From Oceanospirillaceae bacterium ASP10-02a (lineage in GTDB: Bacteria; Pseudomonadota; Gammaproteobacteria; Pseudomonadales; Balneatricaceae), in contig CAJIZL010000011.1 of assembly GCA_905182035.1 (NCBI GenBank), positions 96,417 to 160,416 of the forward strand: 64,000 bases of DNA, given 5' to 3'. Both the position numbers and the translations under genes were made by a program. Shown here piece after piece: positions 56,127 through 64,000 of this stretch; within the stretch, counting starts at the first letter, position 1, and each line of letters begins with the position of its first letter. The notes beneath the pieces were generated by a model. That model was not told the DNA's origin, did not search any database, and worked only from the letters and a program-made list of their open reading frames with translations.

Positions 56127-56284
56127 GATGCTCCAAAAATGATGGTGGTTAACTCACATATAAAATATAGTATACAATAACCATTGCCACTGCTATCACA
56201 GAAACAGTAGTTGAAATGGCATCAGCAATTGAGTTTAATAGCAGGCATGTTTGAAACACAATAATCAGTCTCTGGGAGCAGTTA

Positions 56285-58816
56285 ATGGTCACTTGGTTTA
56301 AGAATCTTTCCATTCGTTACAAGCTTATGACTGCCTTTTTGTTATTGGCGGGTATTCCTTTTTGGGGTATATGCTGGTGGTCCATCAATAGCGCCTTCGA
56401 CAACGCAAGGTTGCAAACATACGTGCAGCTAGAATCTGCGCGGGAGATTAAAACAGATCAAATCAGTGAGTACTTCACCACGGTACAGCAGAACTTAGAA
56501 TCCTTGACTGCGACCGCCATGATGTTGCGACGACAAGCATTAACGGTAGGAGGAAATTTAAGTCATGCTAATAAAACCTTAACGAATCAGATTGACCAGT
56601 ATGGCTATAATGACTTCTATCTCATCAATCCCCAAGGACAGATGATCTATAGCCTCAAACAACAGACACAAAAGCTTGCCAATGTAGTCACTGGTCCCTT
56701 GGCAGACACAGGTTTAGGCCAAGCCTTTAGCCAAACTCTAGAAACCCAGCAGCTTGCCTTTGCTGATTTTTCTCTCTATAACCCTAATAATGACACCCCT
56801 AATGTTGAGGGGCCTGTGAGTTTTATTGCTCAACCTATGCTCAACGACCAAGACCAAGTTACTATGGTGGGTGTTCTGCAACTGCCTATCCATGGCATTA
56901 ACGCCATTATGACCAAACGTTACGGTATGGGTACAACGGGAGAATCTTATTTGGTAGGACCAGACCACCTCATGCGATCTGACTCTTTTAGAGACCCAGA
57001 ACAGCGCACTGTGGCAGCCTCCTTCGCAAATCCAGAAACAGGCACCATCAAAACTGCCATGGTGCTCGCAGCCTTAGGTGGTGAAACTTACACAGGGGAA
57101 TTCCACGAAAGCTATTCTGGAATTGAAAGTTACGCAGGTTCGACTTGGGGGAAAACTCTTGGCTTAAGGGACAAAGATATTTGGACTTTGTCAGCCTATA
57201 CTCTGATAGACATATATGGTGTCCAGTGGGCTTTGATGGTCGAAAGAGACTTAATTGATGCTGCAAGCACACTCATGGATTTATATTTCCAAATGTATTG
57301 GATCGGTGGTGCTGCTGCCATCTTGCTCCTATTAGCAGCTTACTATATTTCCCGCGCTTTTGCTCTGCCGATCTGCTTCCTTGCCGGTCGAGTGGCCCGC
57401 ATTGAACGAACCAGCGACTTTAATATGCGTGTGGATTGGATCCCTTGTGATCAAGACGAGGTGGGCCAAGCGGCCCATGCGGTAAACCGACTCATGGACT
57501 CTATGCAAACCGCCCTTGGGGAATCTACTCGCGTGGTAGCTGATGTAGCCGAAGGCCGTTTTAATAGCCGTATTGAAGAAGATTTTAAAGGCGACTTACT
57601 CAGCTTAAAGCAAGGGGTGAACGACTCCGCCAGCAGTGTGCAACGTACCATGGATGGCCTGGAACAGGTTATGAAAGCTATTGCTAATGGCAACTTTGGT
57701 TATCGCTTAGACGGTGTAGAAATGGCTGGGGAGTTCCGCAGTGTGATGGAAAACACCCTTGATGTTATGGAACAAGCCATGGGGGAGATTAATCAAGTAA
57801 TGCAAGCAGCCTCTGAAGGCGACTTTGACTTACGCGTTAGTACCCCCCTAAAGGGTGATCTTGAAAAGCTGAAGTCGGGGGTTAATAGCTCTATTTCAAC
57901 CATTGCTACAGCCCTAAGAGAAACTGTTGAGGTGACCGAGGCCATGGCTCAAGGCGACCTTACACAGCGTATTGATGGGGACTACCAAGGAAGCCTCGCG
58001 CGACTTAAAGGCGCCCTCAATAGTTCTTTAGACAAGATGGATCAGGCCGTGGGTTCAGTACTTGTGGCCAGCGAAAGCATCGCCTCTAATGCTGGAGAAA
58101 TTAGCCGCGGTTCAGAGCAGCTAAGTGAACGTACTAATCAACAAAGTGCCTCCCTAGAAGAAACATCGTCCTCTATGGAGCAAATGGCTGCCACCATTCA
58201 ACTTAATGCTGACCATGCCAACTTAGCGGGAACGCTGGTCGCTTCAGGTAAACAAGAAGCCACTGGCGGTGTGGCTGTAGTGCAAAAGGCCGTTGAGGCC
58301 ATGAGCCAAATTGATGAGGCCAGCCAAAAGATAGCCTCCATTATCAACCTCATTGATGGCATTGCCTTCCAAACCAATTTGCTAGCCCTTAATGCTGCTG
58401 TAGAAGCTGCCAGAGCTGGTGAACATGGCCGTGGCTTTGCGGTAGTCGCAGGTGAAGTGCGTTCCTTGGCACAAAAAGCTGCAGAATCAGCCAATGAAAT
58501 TAAAGTCCTCATTGAAGACAGCTCGTCCAAAGTGAAAGAAGGTAGCCAATTGGTAGACCAAACGGGTAGTGCACTTAACTCCATTGCTGAATCCATCGAA
58601 AAGGTAAACAACATTGTGACGGAAATAGCCACCGCCACTAATGAACAATCATCTGTCATCAATCAAGTTAATAACGCTGTGGCTCAATTGGAAAACGTCA
58701 ACCAGCTCAACACCTCGTTGGTGGAAGAATCATCCGCTGCCAGTTATTCTCTCAATGACCAAACCAAAGAGCTGATCACCAAAATGCGCTTCTTTAAGGT
58801 ACAGAAAGAGGATTAA
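56285..58816 (+). CDS. Methyl-accepting chemotaxis protein with poly-HAMP array
   Basis: 843 residues. TM helix 1 is about residues 13-33, followed by a large periplasmic sensor of about 300 residues that looks like dCache, and TM2 is about 337-357. A canonical HAMP is followed by further HAMP-like units. Repeats [42 protein letters not shown] and [14 protein letters not shown] are each about 70-90 residues apart. The signalling domain has the invariant tip [20 protein letters not shown] and [15 protein letters not shown]. No CheR-tethering NWETF pentapeptide is seen at the end. The ligand is unknown; neighbours suggest an amine or pyrimidine. Confidence 0.93.
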   Translation: MVTWFKNLSIRYKLMTAFLLLAGIPFWGICWWSINSAFDNARLQTYVQLESAREIKTDQISEYFTTVQQNLESLTATAMMLRRQALTVGGNLSHANKTLTNQIDQYGYNDFYLINPQGQMIYSLKQQTQKLANVVTGPLADTGLGQAFSQTLETQQLAFADFSLYNPNNDTPNVEGPVSFIAQPMLNDQDQVTMVGVLQLPIHGINAIMTKRYGMGTTGESYLVGPDHLMRSDSFRDPEQRTVAASFANPETGTIKTAMVLAALGGETYTGEFHESYSGIESYAGSTWGKTLGLRDKDIWTLSAYTLIDIYGVQWALMVERDLIDAASTLMDLYFQMYWIGGAAAILLLLAAYYISRAFALPICFLAGRVARIERTSDFNMRVDWIPCDQDEVGQAAHAVNRLMDSMQTALGESTRVVADVAEGRFNSRIEEDFKGDLLSLKQGVNDSASSVQRTMDGLEQVMKAIANGNFGYRLDGVEMAGEFRSVMENTLDVMEQAMGEINQVMQAASEGDFDLRVSTPLKGDLEKLKSGVNSSISTIATALRETVEVTEAMAQGDLTQRIDGDYQGSLARLKGALNSSLDKMDQAVGSVLVASESIASNAGEISRGSEQLSERTNQQSASLEETSSSMEQMAATIQLNADHANLAGTLVASGKQEATGGVAVVQKAVEAMSQIDEASQKIASIINLIDGIAFQTNLLALNAAVEAARAGEHGRGFAVVAGEVRSLAQKAAESANEIKVLIEDSSSKVKEGSQLVDQTGSALNSIAESIEKVNNIVTEIATATNEQSSVINQVNNAVAQLENVNQLNTSLVEESSAASYSLNDQTKELITKMRFFKVQKED

Positions 58817-58967
58817 CTTGGGGTGGTAATCAAAGCTTGTATTAATAAGCTGTTGCGGTTCACTGTGCCGTTATAAGCTGATACATTTTGTAATATACAT
58901 GTATCGTTGTATTGGTAATTGACTATTGCTGAATGGGACGATACAAGTGGCAAGAGGCCGGCAGCAC

Positions 58968-59942
58968 GTGAGTACAATTCTCAAACATCCCATCACTGGG
59001 CCATCTGCGTGGACAGCCAAAGACTATATCAGCGATGACAGCTATATCCATCACCTAACGGCGCAGGACCTGGCTGACATCAAAGCTGGTCTAGAACTGC
59101 TAAATAATCATGGCAAAGCATTTCCTCACTTCAACAAGCAGGACTTCCCACTGCAGCACTTAGCAGTCAAGTTAGTGCAGCTTGCAGATGACCTAGAAAA
59201 TGGGCGAGGCTTCTTTTTGTTGCGTGGCCTGCCTTTAGAACAGTTTACCCCAGAACAGCATTACGCGATCTATTTTGGCATCGGCCTTCACCTAGGTATT
59301 CCAGTGGCACAGAATCCAAGAGGCGATATACTCGGTGCCGTGGAAAATGTGGGGGACCCTAATGACAAACAAACGCGTGTCTATGAGACCAACCTCTTCC
59401 TCCCTTACCATACCGATCCTTCTGATGTGTTTGGGTTACTGTCCCTGCGCAAAGCCAAGCAAGGAGGCCTTAGTAGTTTGGTGAGTTCAGCAGCCATTTA
59501 CAACCGAATACTAAGCCAGTACCCAGAATACTTAGGCCTGTTCTACAATACTTACTATTATGCTCACCTAGGCAAGCAGCGACCAACTTTATCGCCTTTA
59601 TTTAGCTACCACAAAGGTAAACTTAGCTGCCGTTATTTACGCCAATATATTGAGCTGGGCCACGAAATGATGGACCACCCATTGAGCCAAGTTGAGCGCC
59701 AAGCGTTAGATATATTTGATGAAACTATGCTTAGAGAAGACATGCGGGTGGACATGATGCTTGAGCCAGGAGACATGCAATTTGCCAATAACTACCTCGT
59801 GCTGCACTCTCGTAATAGTTTTGAAGATCATGAACATGCAGACCAGCGGCGCAAACTGTTACGCCTGTGGCTAAAGATGCCCAACGCCCGAGAGCTGGCC
59901 CCTGAATTCCCTGGCCGCAATGGGTTCCCATTAAAGTTTTAG
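58968..59942 (+). CDS. TauD/TfdA-family Fe(II)/2-oxoglutarate dioxygenase
   Basis: 324 residues from GTG 58968 (MSTILKHPITGP), with AAGAGG 10 bases upstream. A TTG at 58926 would add 14 residues and has no better ribosome site. The iron motif is HTD in YHTDPSDVFGLL; the distal His and the 2-oxoglutarate Arg are in LHSRNSFEDHEHADQRRKLLRLWL. Family members hydroxylate taurine, betaines or aryloxy acids. Which substrate is not decided by the sequence; similarity to gamma-butyrobetaine-type enzymes is a context-led idea only. Confidence 0.85.
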   Translation: MSTILKHPITGPSAWTAKDYISDDSYIHHLTAQDLADIKAGLELLNNHGKAFPHFNKQDFPLQHLAVKLVQLADDLENGRGFFLLRGLPLEQFTPEQHYAIYFGIGLHLGIPVAQNPRGDILGAVENVGDPNDKQTRVYETNLFLPYHTDPSDVFGLLSLRKAKQGGLSSLVSSAAIYNRILSQYPEYLGLFYNTYYYAHLGKQRPTLSPLFSYHKGKLSCRYLRQYIELGHEMMDHPLSQVERQALDIFDETMLREDMRVDMMLEPGDMQFANNYLVLHSRNSFEDHEHADQRRKLLRLWLKMPNARELAPEFPGRNGFPLKF

Positions 59943-60044
59943 CGTGTTTATTAGACTTGCTCCACTGATATGTACTACTTGATCCAAGTTCTAGTGTCGA
60001 CAGTAAAGATGATGAGGGCCAGCCTACTCTGTTTTAACAGACAA

Positions 60045-61031
60045 CTATGATGTTAGTTGCACGTCAGATACATGAATTTTGTTGCAGTTATGTAGCTCTA
60101 AGTGTTGCTCAAATTGTGGTTCTGTTGGCTTGATTTGCAGGTAATCGAGCAGCACATTAAGTGCAACTTCTGCCGCGCGGGTAGTGCCGTCGAGGGCTTT
60201 TAACGCAATGCCTAGACCAAGGCTAGGTATAGCAGCGCCATACACACCCTCAGCACCGGTTTTACAGGCAACTTGGCCACCGTAGGCCTGCATTACTTTG
60301 GTGCAGTGACGTTTGCTTCCAGCTACATAAAAGGGTTCATTTACCATGGCGTGGTATAGGCTGTGGCAAGCTTTTTGCCAACCGTCAGGTAGCTCCTCAC
60401 CACTGCCAAAGCGGGCAAAGGCCATGGCTAAATTGGGCAAGGGCAGGGCATAGGTAGGGATGGAGCAGCCGTCAATGCCCATAGGATGGTTGGCAATCTT
60501 AAGGTCCATCATACGGCCCATAGCATCGTTCACTGCTAGCTGAACAGGGTGTTGGTGGTCAATATAGCCCTTTGGATCAATACCTTGATGATGAGCAAAA
60601 CTCAAAAAGCCACAGTGCTTGCCCGAACAGTTGTTGTGCACTGCGCAAGCCTGCTTGCCAGACTGAGCCAAGGCCACGGTAGCAGGCTGATATAAAGGCC
60701 AATGGCTGCCACACTCCAACTGTTCAGAGCCCATGCCCAATTGGTCAAGCCAAGCAGTGATTACATCGCTATGCTGGGTTTCACCATTGTGGCTTGAGCA
60801 TGACATAGCCAACTGTCGCTGGGTCAAGTTAAGGTCCTGTGCAGCACCACTAAGCATGAGTGGCAGGGCTTGCAGCGGTTTGGCTGTGGAGCGCGGGAAC
60901 ACTTGCTGATCTACATTACCCCATTGGCTGTGGCGCTTGCCTTTGGTGTCGCAAACTACCGCAATAACTTGATGGCGACTTTCAACAAACCTACCGCGGG
61001 TGACTTCAATGACGAGTTCTCGTTTATTCAT
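60045..61031 (-). CDS. L-asparaginase II, Rhizobium etli type
   Basis: 328 residues of the family typified by R. etli thermolabile asparaginase. It keeps the reported active-site set: RSTAKPLQ (Ser and Lys), CSSHNGE, HNNCSGKHCGFL (Cys and Lys), GIDGCSIPTYALPL (Asp and Cys) and CKTGAEGVYGA (Lys). It hydrolyses asparagine to aspartate and ammonia with zinc near the site. It has no signal peptide. No gene on either side is evidently linked to its function. Confidence 0.9.
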   Translation of the reverse strand: MNKRELVIEVTRGRFVESRHQVIAVVCDTKGKRHSQWGNVDQQVFPRSTAKPLQALPLMLSGAAQDLNLTQRQLAMSCSSHNGETQHSDVITAWLDQLGMGSEQLECGSHWPLYQPATVALAQSGKQACAVHNNCSGKHCGFLSFAHHQGIDPKGYIDHQHPVQLAVNDAMGRMMDLKIANHPMGIDGCSIPTYALPLPNLAMAFARFGSGEELPDGWQKACHSLYHAMVNEPFYVAGSKRHCTKVMQAYGGQVACKTGAEGVYGAAIPSLGLGIALKALDGTTRAAEVALNVLLDYLQIKPTEPQFEQHLELHNCNKIHVSDVQLTS

Positions 61032-61071
61032 CTACTACTCCAGATAACTTTGCCCTAGCCAGAGAGTGCCT

Positions 61072-61887
61072 TTAACAATCTGTGTACCCACTTTTCAAAC
61101 AACGGCTAGACATTTCCAGTGCTTTGGCTATCTGAGCGGGAGTCATTTCCTTAGCGATTGATTCTTTATTTTGGCTGCCATTAGTGTTGCCGTTACGGAC
61201 CCCTAAGTCGAGCCACATATAGGCGCGTGCATAGTCTGTGAGAACACCCATTCCATTCTTGTACATAACCCCTAAATTATGTTGGGCCATGGCATATCCT
61301 TGTGCCGCAGCTAGGGTGTACCACTTTGCAGCCTTTTTATCGTTTTGTGGAACGCCTTCGCCAAGCATGTACATAAATCCCAGATTATATTGAGCCGTAG
61401 CATATTCTTGCTCCGCAGCTAAGGTGTACCACTTCACGGCTGTCTCATCATTCTCTGGGACACCGTCACCATTATCGTACATCACCCCCAGAACAGATTG
61501 AGCTCTAGTGAACCCCTGTTCAGCTGATAAGGTGTACCACTTAACAGCTGTCTTATGGTTTTCTAGGGTACCCTCACCATCGTTGTACATGCTTCCCAGA
61601 TTATATTGAGCCATAGCATGGCCTTGCTCAGCAGCTAAGGTGAACCACTTCAAGGCTTTCTTATTGTCCTCTTTGGTGCCTTGACCATTATTGTACATAG
61701 CCCCAAGATTATTTTGAGCAATAGAGCTCCCTTGCTCAGCTAAAGGACTCCACTCTGCTAGAGCAGTTTTGAAATCGCCTGATTTGTATGCATTCCATCC
61801 CTTAGAATAATCAGCGACAACCACTCCACTAGCAAATAGTATTGAAAAGGATAAAGCCACAGCTATTAAAACTTTATCTATACGCAT
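61072..61887 (-). CDS. Secreted Sel1-repeat protein
   Basis: 271 residues. A signal peptide (KVLIAVALSFSILFASGVVVA) is followed by about six TPR-like Sel1 units of 36 residues with the consensus A..WYTLAAEQG.A.AQYNLG.MY..GEGV. Sel1 proteins are protein-interaction scaffolds. The repeats share near-identical DNA, so the copy number could vary by slippage. The partner is unknown. The last 50 residues (EMTPAQIAKALEMSSRCLKSG) fall outside the repeats and end in paired cysteines. Confidence 0.88.
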   Translation of the reverse strand: MRIDKVLIAVALSFSILFASGVVVADYSKGWNAYKSGDFKTALAEWSPLAEQGSSIAQNNLGAMYNNGQGTKEDNKKALKWFTLAAEQGHAMAQYNLGSMYNDGEGTLENHKTAVKWYTLSAEQGFTRAQSVLGVMYDNGDGVPENDETAVKWYTLAAEQEYATAQYNLGFMYMLGEGVPQNDKKAAKWYTLAAAQGYAMAQHNLGVMYKNGMGVLTDYARAYMWLDLGVRNGNTNGSQNKESIAKEMTPAQIAKALEMSSRCLKSGYTDC

Positions 61888-62324
61888 GCAACAACCCTAT
61901 TACTTACAATGGCTTTTAGAAAAAAGTATACACCTACGGCTCTAAGAATTGGGTGTGTATTATTCATTGATGACATGTTCTGTGGTAATAGTTGTGAGCA
62001 AATGATTGTGTAAATGCTTAGTTAATTGGTGCACGAAATTGCGTAAGTGAATGAGCACGCCAAGTACACAAACATTGTTATTAGGTAAAAGTAGGATCTT
62101 TCTGACTTTGAAGAAACTATTAGCTGATACTGGCGAGTTTAGTGCAACTGACACTCCCACACCACGAGCTACTCTGTTATATAGCACTTCCATTGCCTAC
62201 ACTTTTATATCTAAATAAATTGTTAGTGCAGAATACTACCTGAATGAATATGAATGTCAAAAAACTGAATAATTTTTAGAATAGTAAAATATTATAGATG
62301 ATAAAAATGCCTAGTAAATAGCTA
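61888..62324. other. AT-rich gap with an unassigned small open frame
   Basis: 437 bp between the Sel1 and AllA-like genes. A 77-codon minus-strand frame (61960-62193) starts MEVLYNRVARG. It has no recognisable domain, ribosome site or conserved-looking composition. I do not call it a gene. No terminator or repeat is obvious. Confidence 0.5.
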
Positions 62325-62966
62325 TTAAATACTAGTTTTAAAATGTATATATGTATTAAATTCTTTTTTTAAATCAACACTAATGCGTGCATGTACCTTT
62401 CCTTGGCGCCCCATAAATGAACTTTTTTCTTGAACTGGAAACACACCGTCGTGCCAAATATTAGGATGAATATACAATCCTTTTGTCCCATCAAAATAAA
62501 AGGCCTTAAAGTCTTCAGGTGCAATATCATCGCCAGGTAAGGCAAGATGAGATATAAATGCCCCAGGTTTTGTAGGAAAAAATAATTGGCCTCCGTCTGG
62601 GTGATAGTTGACATGCCAAACATACATTTCAGTGGGAGATGTATATTTGGTGTTTTCGGCAAGGGTATCTGGGTGTGACGAATAGCCTAAAATATACTTA
62701 CCACCTTCTTCTTCATATTCACTATTATGCTGTACGGCATTGTTTTGACCATAAAGTATTGATCCATCCCACCACGTATCAAAAGATCCTTCCGTAACGC
62801 CACCCTCATTTCCTGTACCTTGCTCAATTTCACGCCAACCTTGTTTAGGCCAAGTAACTATTTCAATGTCACTATGCTCATATGAGTCAACTAAATAGCC
62901 ATATCCCTTTAAGGACTCATTGGTTGCCTCAATAAGAGGAATTTCTAGAACTTGGACTGGTATCAT
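62325..62966 (-). CDS. Ureidoglycolate lyase-like cupin (AllA superfamily)
   Basis: 213 residues. The central and C-terminal part matches the AllA pattern: LFFPTKPGAFISHLALPGDDIAPEDFKAF, then GTKGLYIHPNIWHDGVFPV and a hydrophobic end. AllA proteins (about 160 residues) release glyoxylate and urea from ureidoglycolate in allantoin breakdown. This protein is longer by about 50 residues at the N terminus, and no other allantoin gene is close. Similarity is clear but distant, so the actual substrate is open. GC is visibly lower than in the catabolic operons. Confidence 0.55.
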   Translation of the reverse strand: MIPVQVLEIPLIEATNESLKGYGYLVDSYEHSDIEIVTWPKQGWREIEQGTGNEGGVTEGSFDTWWDGSILYGQNNAVQHNSEYEEEGGKYILGYSSHPDTLAENTKYTSPTEMYVWHVNYHPDGGQLFFPTKPGAFISHLALPGDDIAPEDFKAFYFDGTKGLYIHPNIWHDGVFPVQEKSSFMGRQGKVHARISVDLKKEFNTYIHFKTSI

Positions 62967-63115
62967 AATTTTTATTTTATCCTAATATTTCAGTTGCGTA
63001 CTATTTCTTTATTAAACTTTAACTTACTTACCGCAGACAAAAGTGATGGTCATTGAACCGACAATTAAGTGGGTTTTAATTTGCGTTAATTCAAAGGATA
63101 AAAAAGCCAAACAAG

Positions 63116-64000
63116 TTAATCAACAATCTCTAGACTTGGGTTAATATTAAAGTCCACCTCATTAATGGAAGAACCTCTCCTTACTTCATCGTAATATACT
63201 ATTTGAGTTGGCATGACATCTGTGCCGTGGCTGGCTTTGTATTTAGAGATGAAGCTTCTGTAGACGCCGTGTTTAAAGAAAATTGCAGTGGGTATGAATT
63301 TGACATTAATTGGTGACTTGTCAATATCCACTATTTTATTGCCATTTACCCAAGCAGAGACATTCTTATCAGCAAAATCAAGGCAGAGTGAAATATCAGT
63401 CCACTTACCCTTCATATCATCTATTGGTATCAGTTTCAAATAAACCCCTGAGTCAATAACATTGGTTGCAGAGCCACTAAGAATGTGCCAATTTAAATTA
63501 TAATAGTCATTGATTACATCGAATTGAATAATTGGTGGGACAGACTTAAGGCCTCGCATAGTGCCTTTTGGCCCTCCTGCTTGCTGTATTTGTCCAAGAG
63601 TTGTGTTTGTTGGTGATGCGCTCTGAAAGCTATCATCAAGCATGATACTAAACGCAAAGCATTGGTTTCCCGTTGGTTGCTGATTAGTAGTAGCGAGACT
63701 GCTTGTGAATTCAACCCTCTCTCTATCAGTCTCACAATCATTCCACTTATCATCACCAAAACAGTCGCCATCGCCAACTTCAAATCGTTGATACTTCTCC
63801 CCCCTCCTAGCTTTGGTTGAATTGGTAACTAATTGGAAGTTCTTCTTCTTATGCCCATAGCTATTGCTGTGGGACCCATAACCAGAATATCTGCTTGCGG
63901 TCATGGTTAAACCATCACTGCTCATTGAACTTGTATCATCACTCAGAGTAATAAACAGTTGGAAATAATCATCAAATTTTCCCTTGATTTCAAGGTTATT
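63116..64000 (-). CDS. Polysaccharide lyase-like protein, 5' part cut by window end
   Basis: At least 295 codons; an ATG at 63925 is internal, because the frame is open without a stop to base 64000. RRGEKYQRFEVGDGDCFGDDKWNDCETDRERVEF and a later concanavalin-A-like segment (WTDISLCLDFADKNVSAWVNGNKIVDID) fit the heparin lyase I-like polysaccharide lyase family. In that family the RxE..R block lies at the start of the jelly roll. It would cleave an acidic polysaccharide outside the cell, but the signal peptide end is not in the window. The DNA is AT-rich, unlike the operons before it. Confidence 0.5.
   Translation of the reverse strand, partial: NNLEIKGKFDDYFQLFITLSDDTSSMSSDGLTMTASRYSGYGSHSNSYGHKKKNFQLVTNSTKARRGEKYQRFEVGDGDCFGDDKWNDCETDRERVEFTSSLATTNQQPTGNQCFAFSIMLDDSFQSASPTNTTLGQIQQAGGPKGTMRGLKSVPPIIQFDVINDYYNLNWHILSGSATNVIDSGVYLKLIPIDDMKGKWTDISLCLDFADKNVSAWVNGNKIVDIDKSPINVKFIPTAIFFKHGVYRSFISKYKASHGTDVMPTQIVYYDEVRRGSSINEVDFNINPSLEIVD

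Noticed and set aside
58198..58662. 154-codon minus-strand frame inside the chemoreceptor gene
   Set aside because: It mirrors the conserved signalling domain codons and has no domain of its own.
61960..62193. 77-codon minus-strand frame
   Set aside because: AT-rich composition, no domain and no ribosome-binding site were visible.

Overview
The window reads as a piece of the chromosome of a marine, heterotrophic gammaproteobacterium. GC is mid-40s by eye, coding is dense, and BetI, IlvY, ModF and RutR homologues look gammaproteobacterial. The content is almost wholly catabolic: choline/betaine, a DMSP-lyase-like cupin, methylated amines, pyrimidines and several uptake systems. I see no rRNA, tRNA, CRISPR, insertion sequence or phage gene. 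The genus is not decided by the sequence.

Layout. 1-5.0 kb: the end of betB, then betA, a glycosyltransferase-YdjC fusion, a short amine-oxidase-like remnant, and betI with an SMR exporter on the other strand. 5.0-9.0 kb: modF-like and ilvC, divergent from ilvY. 9.0-17.8 kb: threonine aldolase, a DMSP-lyase-family cupin with an MFS transporter, an MDR dehydrogenase, an enolase-superfamily enzyme, and an RpiR regulator-amidase-EamA operon. 17.9-23.6 kb: a TAXI-TRAP importer coupled to a class III aminotransferase and a BKACE enzyme. 23.6-32.6 kb: two EamA exporters, a LysR regulator, then a GcvT-type FAD demethylase overlapping an MttB-family methyltransferase, followed by an FrhB-type Fe-S flavoprotein and a HutD-like protein.

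32.9-55.5 kb is a reductive pyrimidine (uracil/thymine) degradation island. It holds rutR; codA with a BMP-type nucleobase ABC importer; a nitrilase-type beta-ureidopropionase with a second (NMT1-type) ABC importer; and dihydropyrimidinase, preT, preA and an M20-type ureidopropionase. Sequences matching the RutR operator TTGACCANNTGGTCAA at 12-15 of 16 positions precede these transcription units. Together they would take cytosine to uracil, dihydrouracil, N-carbamoyl-beta-alanine and beta-alanine. Between two of the units lies an unrelated cassette (39.7-44.7 kb: GntR, ALDH, Zn-ADH, atypical SDR, arylmalonate-decarboxylase-like protein) with its own TTGGTATACCAA palindrome.

55.8-64 kb: an NTF2-like protein, a poly-HAMP chemoreceptor, a TauD-type dioxygenase, an R. 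etli-type asparaginase, a Sel1-repeat lipoprotein-like secreted protein, an AllA-like cupin, and an edge-truncated polysaccharide-lyase-like gene. The less ordinary items are the GT2-YdjC fusion, the MttB/FAD/FrhB/HutD cluster, the AMDase-like cassette, the RutR regulon on a reductive pathway, and a His/Asp-rich open frame running on from the MFS stop codon.
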